A stretch of DNA of 30,556 nt from the NCBI GenBank assembly GCA_016758965.1, contig JAEPRB010000365.1:1-30556 (forward strand), given 5' to 3'. The notes beneath the pieces are model-generated. The model ran no database searches and had not been told where the DNA came from. It saw nothing but the letters and a program-made list of their open reading frames with translations. Position numbers and translations under genes: made by a program. Shown piece by piece: positions 23,178 through 30,556 of the stretch. Numbering within the stretch: the first letter of the stretch is position 1; every line of letters starts with the position of its first letter. The DNA comes from Circinella minor. Lineage: Eukaryota; Mucoromycota; Mucoromycetes; Mucorales; Lichtheimiaceae.

Positions 23178-23918
23178 ATGTCTGAATCTGCTGACGTTAA
23201 GTTGACCACTGGTAAGTTTATTGTCTTTTTTTTTTTTTTTATAAATACGCGTTTTTCATTAGAAATATATAGAACCGAACTTGTTAATAAATACATCTAT
23301 TTTTTATTTTATTTAGCTGGTTTCGACGCTCGGTGAGTTAAGCCCCCAACACAAAAAAAAAAAACCATTGACACGATTATATGAATGGTTTCTTTTTTTT
23401 TTTTAGATAAACGTTTAATAACATTGAACTAATTTATTTATTATTTTTAAATATATTTTGAACGATGATTACGATTGAATAGTTTCCCCAACACCAACCA
23501 AACCAAGCAGTATGTATTTATATTTTTATTTTCTCAATTAAAATAATAAAAAAATCATTAGTCGAACACGCGAATATTTATTATTATTATTATTATTATC
23601 ATATAAATTTAGCTGCTGGCAAAACTACGTTGATTACTTCAAGTGCATCAACGCTCGTGGTGAAGACTTTGCTCCCTGCAAGCAATTCTACAGAGCTTAC
23701 CACAGCTTGTGCCCTAACGAATGGGTAAGTTTCTATTATATAAAGATAAATTAGCGGAGAAGAGGTTATCATGGAAGCTTGGGGGGGAAGATTGAACACG
23801 CCACTTTTTTTTTTTTTCCTTCGATTTAATACCAACTTTTTTTTTTTATTTTCCATAGATTGAAAAGTGGGATACTCAACGAGAGGAAGGTACCAACCCC
23901 TCCAACTTCGAAGTTTAG
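23178..23918 (+). CDS. COX12: Cytochrome c oxidase subunit VIb (Cox12/COX6B)
   Basis: Peripheral subunit of respiratory complex IV on the intermembrane-space side, contacting subunit II near the cytochrome c site. Five exons, 23178-23211, 23317-23332, 23483-23509, 23613-23724 and 23859-23918, give 82 aa, essentially the size of yeast Cox12. Two tiny exons (16 and 27 nt) encode the AGFDARF and NQTK segment. The CHCH domain shows a CX9C pair (Cys27, Cys37) and a CX10C pair (Cys48, Cys59), followed by WIEKWDTQREEG. The donor before CWQNY is ca|gtatgt, which yields TKHCW as in yeast. There is no presequence, as expected for import by the Mia40 disulfide relay. Intron 4 carries an ATT microsatellite. 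Complete and intact. Confidence 0.95.
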
Positions 23919-25032
23919 ATTTCTTTTATTATTATTACATTTAATGAAATGAAAGAAAAAAAAAACGAAAAAGCTTTTTTCATTTGTGCCTCGTTATATT
24001 TATATGCATGAATTACAATTTTATTCGTTTTTTTTTTGTTGTTTAATAATTTGATCGATTGATTGATAAATATCTGTTTTTTTTTATATATATACATGTT
24101 ACATTTTATTATTATCGTTATTATTGTTATGGGTAAAATTGAGTGGAAATAAGGATGAAGAAAATTCTCTCTGTATTTGGGATTTTTGGATCAAATTTAT
24201 AAAGTTCTTCACAAAAGTAGATAAACTCAAAAACACACCATCACACGCATCAAAACAACACATCCATATTCAATAATATTATTCCTGTGTCTATACTTAT
24301 AAGAATTGTTTAGTTACATTACAGCTATACCTTTTTGGGTATTTAATCTCCAAAGGGTATGAGTTGTTTTGGTGAGAAAAATAATCTACGATATTTCTTC
24401 ATCAATTAAATCAAATAAGGAGGGAAGAGAAAAGTTTCTTTTCTTTCGGTTATAAATTTTTTTTTTATTAACACCTCACTATGATTCACCCACAAAATTC
24501 ACATACATATTCATGATTATGATGAAATACTCACCATACCGATTCTACCCTAATAAGAGCGAAAGCACCAAGTCTATATAAGAGAAAAAATAAAAGCAAG
24601 CAATCCGTATTCACAACTCATCCCTTTATAGAATCATAAGATCTATATTTACTCAATACCTTCATCTTTATTACCAACGTTCAAAAAAAAAAAAAAAAAA
24701 ACTTGCTTGATTTCTTAGGTATTCCACATCGTTTTCTTCTTTTTTTTCAACAATAAAAATATAAAAATAAAAACTAATAATGATCAGTACAATAAAACAC
24801 GAGAATAAGAACTAACCATTGTTAACAGCTTTTATTTGTGGTATGTTGGTTTTTGGTTTTTTTTTTTTTTTTTGGTTTTTTGGTTTCTTTTTTGGTTTTT
24901 TTGGTTTTTTTGGTTTTTGTAAAAAGTAAGGTTGCGCTAAGGAAAAAGAAGTGGACTCAATCTATATAAATATAATATTATATGTTAATTAAACTTTGTG
25001 TCGTTTTTTATAAAATCTAGAAATGTTTTAAA
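23919..25032. other. Intergenic between convergent genes
   Basis: About 1.1 kb of AT-rich DNA between the cytochrome oxidase gene (plus) and a minus-strand gene. Holds a poly(A) run near 24683-24701 and the GGTTTTTT repeat. The minus-strand pyrimidine tract ending in ttag at about 24935 could be a 3' splice site for the neighbouring gene. Confidence 0.45.
24846..24918. repeat. GGTTTTTT-type simple repeat
   Basis: Irregular run of GG separated by T stretches; on the minus strand it would encode a Lys/Pro-rich low-complexity peptide if it were part of an exon. Confidence 0.85.
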
Positions 25033-25885
25033 TTACAACTTACTTGAGTGTCGTCGTCGTCGTCGGTTGTTGTCGGTATTGCGAGGTGCAGTGATGGCAG
25101 CACGTGCCCGAAGAGCAGCTAATCGAGCACTACGTCGCAATGGAATTTGACGTAGGCGCAATTGCTTTAATCGTTCGCTTCTTCGCAATTGTACGACAAT
25201 GGGTGATGGTGGTGGTGGTGTTGGTGTAGTTGGGGGTGTGAGCAGAATATAAATAGATGAAGTTGGTGAATCAAAAGTTTGCTCTTCATTATAATAGTGA
25301 TCACTAGGGGAAAATACAATATCACTTACACCACTATTGCCAACTAAATAATAGTCGTTGCTATAGTAAAAACCCTCATTATGGACAATAGTGCTACTGT
25401 TACTACTACTGCTATCAATTGAAATGACACTATTAGTGTCAACATCACTAATGTCTTCTTCTCCATTGGAACTATTATAAAAATCATTGTTTTCGATGCT
25501 ACTACCATCACTTCCCGCCGCAGTTTGACGTTGTTAGTAAATTATCTATGCATAAAAAAAACCCAGTAACTCAAACAGGAAAAACAAAAAGTGTCAATAG
25601 CGTTTCACAAAAAAAAAAAAAAGACACAGCTAAATAAACACTCCCCCCCCCCTAATGTGAATAGATTCAAAAACTCATGTGCATTATTTACCTTTCTTCG
25701 CCGTCAGACCATTCAATGGGTGTTAACACCATGTCTTCTTCTAGAAATGAAGGGTATTCCATTCGGGGAGGTGAAATGAAATATTTTTCCTCTTCTACCT
25801 CTTCTTCCATTGGATCTTCAAATGTTTTTTCAAATCTCCCAAAAAGTTGGTTCAAGATTAACTCAAAATTGTTATGTTCTGACAT
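25033..25885 (-). CDS. Unrecognised two-exon protein with acidic N-half and basic RRSxRL C-terminus
   Basis: Minus strand, exons 25885-25692 and 25510-25033, give 223 aa. The intron has a gtaaat donor, a perfect TACTAAC branch-point, and a gggaag acceptor about 22 nt after the branch A; the phase fits. The second exon lacks an in-frame ATG over about 160 codons, so it depends on this splice. The N-terminus (MSEHNNFELILNQLFGRF) is followed by Glu-rich and Ser/Asp/Asn-rich low-complexity sequence, a Thr/Pro stretch, then a basic end with RRSERLKQ, RRSARLAALRARAA and five Arg. An acidic body with a basic tail could suit a nuclear or nucleic-acid-binding protein, but that is inference. A strong gtaagt overlaps the final codons, so a further exon at about 24930 is possible. 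I do not recognise the family. Confidence 0.6.
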
Positions 25886-26209
25886 TTGCTAGAAAAACTA
25901 TGGAAAAAAAAAAAAAAAAAAGATAAAAGATAATTAAAAAAAAAAAATCAGGGCGGTTTGGTTTAATGCCGACGGTACTTCAAACATTCTCTTTTTTTCT
26001 TTTTTTGGGAATTTATTTTTTTATTATATGAAAATTACAGGGTTTCCGAAAAGTAATGTCGCAGCTAGTAGAAATCAATTGAAAAGTTCAAACGCTTGGC
26101 ACTCGAGAAAATATAAATATTATAGGACACCAGCATTTTTATTTTTTTACAATTTTTTTATGAAGATGGGCAGGGAAATGCTGTTGATGAGAATGGCAGG
26201 CCTGAGCCA

Positions 26210-27445
26210 ATGGATTACATTGTCGATCAAAACCTTTATGCATTAGAATCACTTACATCACACACCAAGTATTTGCAGAATGTAAAATCTACGAGTACTG
26301 CACAAGTCAATGTAGAACATTTAGATTATGAAAGAGAGCAAAGGGGCGAAGACTCGGATATGAGAGAAATAACTGAAAAACGCACATATACTCGCTATAC
26401 TAATCAAGAAAAGGCTAGATTTTTCAAACTGAAGATTGATAAGTGTTTGAGTGCTTCAGCAGCTGCAAAACAGCTAGGTATACATGTTCGTGCTGCACAG
26501 AGATGGGTAAAGCAGTATGAAGAGGATCCGGATTCGATCTTTGATAGTAAGAAACAAGGCCGTAGACGTATTCTTAATGAGGAGCACAAAATGACAGTTA
26601 TTAAGTATGTTGATTCTAATCCCTCTGCTGCAATTGCGGATATAACTGAGCATTTAATGTATGAGTTTAGGCTTAATGATCTAAAAGTCTCCTGTAGCAC
26701 AGTGCATACTTTTATGAGGGCAGAATGCAACTTATCATTGAAAAAAGCAGAGTTTCACTCTGTTGAAAGAAATAGTCCAGATAAGATTAATGATCGTCAT
26801 GATCGTGTTCGAGAATGGGATGAAACAGATATGAATTTCTTGACTAACTGCGTATTTCTTGATGAATCACCATTCCATATAAATATGAAACGCACAAGAG
26901 CTTGGTCAACAGTGGGTACTCCTGCTATTGTAACTGTACCAACTACAAGAGCAAAAACTACCACGGTATTAGGAGCCATCTCTGCTTCAGGATTAATCAA
27001 AGTTAGTGTGAGAATACCTAGTCCTAGTAAGAAGAGAAAGGCTGGTCAAGAATATGGAATTCTGAGTACTGGAACTGTTACAGGTCACTACATCAGCTTT
27101 TTGAAGGAAACATTAGATGAAATGGATAAACATCCGCATATGAAAGGGCATTATTTGATTATGGACAATGCCCCGATACACACTTCTAATGATATTGCAA
27201 AATATGTTGAGTATCGTGGATATCGATGTGCATATCTTCCTCCATATTCTCCTGAGCTTAACCCAATAGAACAATTTTGGTCTGTTGCAAAGAGCAAGAT
27301 TAAACGCCAACGATTCTTACAGCAAGAGACCTTATCAACAAGAATCCGTGAAGCATGTAATAATGTAAAACCTACTGATTTTATTGGGTTTGTAACTCAT
27401 TCACATAGGTGTTTAGATAAGTGTCGTAGAAAAGAGAACCTGTAA
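26210..27445 (+). CDS. Tc1/mariner-IS630-type DDE transposase
   Basis: Catalyses cut-and-paste transposition. From the first in-frame ATG the ORF is 411 aa without introns. It has a helix-turn-helix region (about residues 65-110, ASAAAKQLGIHVRAAQRWVKQ), and a DDE catalytic core: Asp218 in VFLDESPF, Asp319 in LIMDNAPIHTS, and Glu354 in PYSPELNPIEQFW, with 34 residues between the last two (DD34E). The frame stays open upstream of the ATG to about 26026 without another ATG, so an upstream exon may be missing. No stop or frameshift was seen, so it could be active or recently so. Lys/Arg-rich KKRK lies between the first and second Asp. Clear matching terminal inverted repeats were not found around it. 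Confidence 0.88.
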   Translation: MDYIVDQNLYALESLTSHTKYLQNVKSTSTAQVNVEHLDYEREQRGEDSDMREITEKRTYTRYTNQEKARFFKLKIDKCLSASAAAKQLGIHVRAAQRWVKQYEEDPDSIFDSKKQGRRRILNEEHKMTVIKYVDSNPSAAIADITEHLMYEFRLNDLKVSCSTVHTFMRAECNLSLKKAEFHSVERNSPDKINDRHDRVREWDETDMNFLTNCVFLDESPFHINMKRTRAWSTVGTPAIVTVPTTRAKTTTVLGAISASGLIKVSVRIPSPSKKRKAGQEYGILSTGTVTGHYISFLKETLDEMDKHPHMKGHYLIMDNAPIHTSNDIAKYVEYRGYRCAYLPPYSPELNPIEQFWSVAKSKIKRQRFLQQETLSTRIREACNNVKPTDFIGFVTHSHRCLDKCRRKENL

Positions 27446-27623
27446 GCTCATAACCGCAACAGGTATTAATAAACACAGTAAGAAAATAATCGTAAGTATA
27501 AAAGGTAAGTAAAATGTTTCTTTTCTTTCTATTATAAGTTAATTGTCGAAAGTTCATGAAAATAATGGCCAAAATGGTCTTCATTTAGCTTAATGCAACA
27601 TTCACTGCAGCCAAGCCTTTTTT

Positions 27624-27670
27624 TCACCCCGTCCACCCCGTCCATTTTTTTTCACCCCGTCCACCCCGTC
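27624..27670. repeat. Short direct repeat in gene leader
   Basis: Two copies of TTTTTCACCCCGTCCACCCC, each followed by GTC, lie 10-60 bases before the ATG of the following gene. Confidence 0.85.
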
Positions 27671-27679
27671 TTTACAACA

Positions 27680-29067
27680 ATGTCGTCAAATTCAGAGGTT
27701 GTGGTTACTCATTCTCAAGCAGCTTGTATCTTCTATGGACAAGAAATTACCCCAGAAAATGAATTATTAAATGAAGCCAAAATTGATGCAATGCATGAAC
27801 TTGAATTATGTTATATAAACGAAACCCCTTCTGAACCATTCCTAGTGTCGGCTGGGCGAGCAAGATACTTTCCATTTCGTTACAAGAAATACCGTCGCTC
27901 GACAGAAAGTTCCTGCTCCTCCACGATTACTAAAGAGAACGACGTAACAGAAGTCAACAATCAAGTTATACGTTAGTATCAGACACCTATGCTTTTTATT
28001 TGCTCGTTGTTATATTCATTAACAATAATCTCTTTTAGATTGCGAATCTCAGCTAAAGGAATTTGTTGACAACGTCTTCCTGTCGGTAGACCCTTGTAAT
28101 GAAAATGTTTACGAACGTAGCGAGCTGTCTTCGGAACAAGTATTCCAGATAACGTGTCAGTATACCACTTTATACAAAAATAATAAACTTGGAACTTTTA
28201 CAAACTTTGCCAAAAAAATCAAGGCGCGTTATTTGAAGGCGGACATAGCAAGAAAGAGAAGCAAAGAAGGACGAGTTGAGCGAAAGATTCTTTATGTGAT
28301 GAAACCCGATGACAGAGGTAATCTGGTGTTAATATAATTTATTGGCTGAAGGAATCTGTGCACTGACATAATAAATAAAGCCTTTTTAGCACAAAACATC
28401 AGCAATTACCAGTATCGTTATGAAGAATATATAAAAAGTCTCAAGATGGATGGTTTTGATGTGATTGGTTATGCAAGAAAAAGTCCCACCAAAATATCAG
28501 ACGATGAATTAAAAGAAATTATTAAAAATATGATTTCATGCTTGCAATCCCGCTCCCAAGTGATAGACGTTTATGTATCACCAAGTAGTCGCTCTAAAAG
28601 CCCCATTGCAGCAAGAGATATGACAACGGATAAAGACTATACTGACATAAGGGGTTGCGTTGGAAACACACAATGTAAGTTTTAAAAGAATGGAGAATTT
28701 AGAGAGATTATGATACTATCTATTAATACTTTGTTTGATTCAGCTTTGTTGACGTACTTATCGTCTACAACCAAAAAGGTTTGCCTTGTAATTGTTGATT
28801 ACGCGGCTTTATCAACTGATCCACATGATATCTTACTTTTGGTCAAGTACGTCTTTATGCCATGGTTATTTATTGATAAACACACACGCTAGCACTGACG
28901 CTGACACAACCTCTCATAGAAATTATAAATCCCTGGAATGTATTATCGTGGATCGTTTCCAAGATGTAGGAAAGTACGAAGTGTACCGACGAAACGATAT
29001 TCTTAAAACACCTGAGCAATTGGCATCATTTGACTGTCGTTCAAAACTTCCACAGCGGTCTATCTAA
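27680..29067 (+). CDS. Possible IS607-type serine-recombinase-like protein, five exons
   Basis: Five exons, 27680-27971, 28039-28317, 28390-28674, 28744-28846 and 28920-29067, join in frame to 368 aa. The N-terminal region (1-97) has SQAACIFYGQEITPENEL, shared with the partial paralog at 30283. Exon 2 holds a Lys/Arg-rich stretch (KKIKARYLKADIARKRSK), possibly DNA-binding. The C-terminal half begins VIGYARKSP (Arg220, Ser222), the pattern that opens resolvase/IS607 serine recombinases, and continues with an RD motif and VCLVIVDYAALST (304-309), where an active recombinase would carry a DRxxR-like motif. It ends in FDCRSKLPQRS. The fold is therefore plausible but the second Arg site looks lost. 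Five introns-in-phase exons suggest a host-resident, possibly domesticated gene. It could instead be an unrelated Mucorales family. Confidence 0.55.
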
Positions 29068-29751
29068 AAAAAAATTGTAGTCAATTATGCAATGTATAAG
29101 TTGGAGTCGGATAATGGATGGATAGGAAAGTGAGCTACTTTTTTTTTACAGTTTAATTTATATTGTTTATTTTATATACTTTTGTTATATAGAATTTACT
29201 CTTTTATGTTTTATTTATTATTATTTTATACATTGTTGCTAAACGAAATTTGCTCATGTTGGTTTTTTTTTTTTATTTTTTATAGTGGTTTATAATGAAA
29301 ATAAATGATATTATTTTATGATGGCCAATAGTTATAATTTTTTTTTGGGAGGCTAGTCGAAGGTCCTACTAGCTACGTTGCTAAATTGATTAATGCTTTC
29401 TTTTATTATTATTATTATTCTCTTTCCTTTTTCAATTTCTATCACGTTTAATAACTCTTCATTTTTTTTGAAGCCGTCCTGTGCTATAACTATCGAAAAA
29501 AAATGATGCTCTATAAGATTGTCATGTTAAAAGATGGAGGGGTGGGAAAGGTACCTATAATAGTTATATTTGAATCATTTTAATTTACCAAATGCATAAA
29601 CATATTACTTTGAGTATTTCATTTGTGATCCATCATTATCATCACTATTCAGAGGTAAAAACTTATTTTGTATCAAAGATGTTATGTTTAAAGCTTTTTT
29701 TTTCAAAGACATGATATGCTAACGTCCTTAAATTGATTTGGACTTACGATC
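29068..29751. other. Intergenic, nothing recognised
   Basis: AT-rich with T runs and an ATT microsatellite near 29402-29418. No ORF, RNA gene or repeat of the families above. Confidence 0.45.
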
Positions 29752-29835
29752 CAACTATTGAAAACTCTTATCGTAAACAAGTTGTAATTGATGAGTAGCC
29801 TTGTGTTTTGGAAGTTCTTGATACTGCTGATCAAG
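29752..29835 (+). pseudogene. Ras-like small GTPase relic, switch I-switch II fragment
   Basis: The frame gives TYDPTIENSYRKQVVIDE, then an in-frame TAG (29794-29796), then PCVLEVLDTADQ followed by gtatat, a splice donor just where Ras genes may be interrupted. This matches the switch I to switch II stretch of Ras proteins (YDPTIEDSYRKQ ... LDTAGQE). Two lesions are plain: the stop codon, and Asp in place of the invariant Gly of DTAGQ. No P-loop or later GTPase motif (NKxD, SAK) is found around it. A short, dead fragment. Confidence 0.65.
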
Positions 29836-30282
29836 GTATATATAGTGTTACTGATTTACTATGATGTTACTATAAAAAGAAAGTGCGTTTATTATATGAA
29901 ATGAATCTAGCGGTCAACAAGTTATTGATATTATTCATGTATCCGGATCCCTTTTATTCCAACATTTGTTATATGTTAATGAAAAAAAATCTTGGATAAG
30001 AAAAGTGTGATGAAAATGAAAAACAACTCGATGTTAATACTGTTCCGCGAATCATACCAAGTTAGCAACAGACTAATTCATTTTCCATCACCCACAATGA
30101 CAATATTTACTGTAACTTGCATATACTTTGTATAATTAGTAGTATCAGTAATTAACAATAAAATGCAAACAGCTTTCCTGTTTACTGACTCAGCTCCCTC
30201 ACTAGGGAGGTTAAATTGAAATACTTAAAAGCTTTTTGGTTATATTAGCCACAACCATACCATTAACTCTACACAAGAAATA
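29836..30282. other. Spacer, nothing recognised
   Basis: Sequence between the Ras-like relic and the partial paralog. Further Ras exons were looked for and not found. Confidence 0.4.
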
Positions 30283-30556
30283 ATGGAAATTGCAACAACA
30301 ATTACACGTTCACAAGCAGCTTGTATATTTTATGGCGAATCTATCAATACTGAAAACGAGTTGAAATGCGAAAGATAGCTCGACGATCTTTTAGACGTCG
30401 ACATTTGCTACCTAGAAAATGACCCTACAGAACCATTCATCGCTGCAAAAGTCAAAATTGAAGAGTTTGCGCATCGTTATAAACTATACCCTCGGACAAC
30501 ATTGCCCTCTTGCGTGCCCTAGTTTATCAAGGGAAGCTAATTCACCTGTAAAGTGT
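30283..30556 (+). pseudogene. Partial paralog of the serine-recombinase-like gene, interrupted by stops
   Basis: The frame from ATG 30283 reads RSQAACIFYGESINTENEL, collinear with residues near 9-33 of the protein at 27680. It then meets TAG at 30376-30378 and continues in the same frame with DICYLENDPTEPFIAAKV and FAHRYKLYPR, again collinear, before another TAG near 30520. Similarity is at protein level with clear divergence, so this is an old duplicate. The rest lies beyond the window end. A sequencing error could explain one stop but hardly two. Confidence 0.7.

Noticed and set aside
26404..27310. Minus-strand ORFs opposite the transposase
   Set aside because: Shadows of the transposase coding strand; no independent motif.

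Overview
The window looks like nuclear DNA of an early-diverging filamentous fungus, most likely Mucoromycota/Mucorales. It is very AT-rich with long A/T runs. Genes are cut into small exons by short GT-AG introns, some exons only 10-18 nt. The proteins include fungal-type housekeeping enzymes next to Mucorales-style repeat families. The lineage is an inference from gene structure and protein character; no database was searched.

Layout. (1) 1-366 is the 3' flank of a duplicated locus whose body lies left of the window. (2) 2021-4605 is a complete nine-exon DAL5-type major facilitator gene. (3) 4894-6699 is a damaged member (copy A) of an unrecognised repeat gene family, bounded by short direct repeats. 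(4) 6700-11177 is gene-poor: a minus-strand LINE-like C-terminal fragment and one or two nested inverted-repeat elements, one a convincing 806-bp pogo/Tigger-type non-autonomous transposon. (5) 11178-19061 holds a full-length family member (copy B, eight exons, 498 aa) and a tandem segmental duplication with a truncated member (copy C). The duplication runs up to 137 bp before the glutathione reductase ATG. (6) 19198-23918 is a housekeeping stretch: glutathione reductase, a Tvp15/COPI-associated-like Golgi membrane protein, and cytochrome c oxidase subunit VIb. (7) 25033-25885 (minus) is an unrecognised two-exon gene. (8) 26210-29067 has a Tc1/mariner-IS630 DD34E transposase ORF and a five-exon gene with a possible IS607-type serine-recombinase-like domain. 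(9) 29752-30556 has a Ras-like GTPase relic and the start of a second, stop-containing paralog of the recombinase-like gene.

The metabolic genes are not a pathway cluster. They are ordinary single genes in a repeat-rich setting: a plasma-membrane solute carrier, NADPH-dependent glutathione recycling, a Golgi membrane protein and a respiratory-chain subunit. The dynamic part is the A/B/C family: direct repeats, internal exon loss, a loss of splice donor, and a sharp identity step suggesting gene conversion. Exon junctions below were worked out by hand from splice signals, reading-frame continuity and family motifs.
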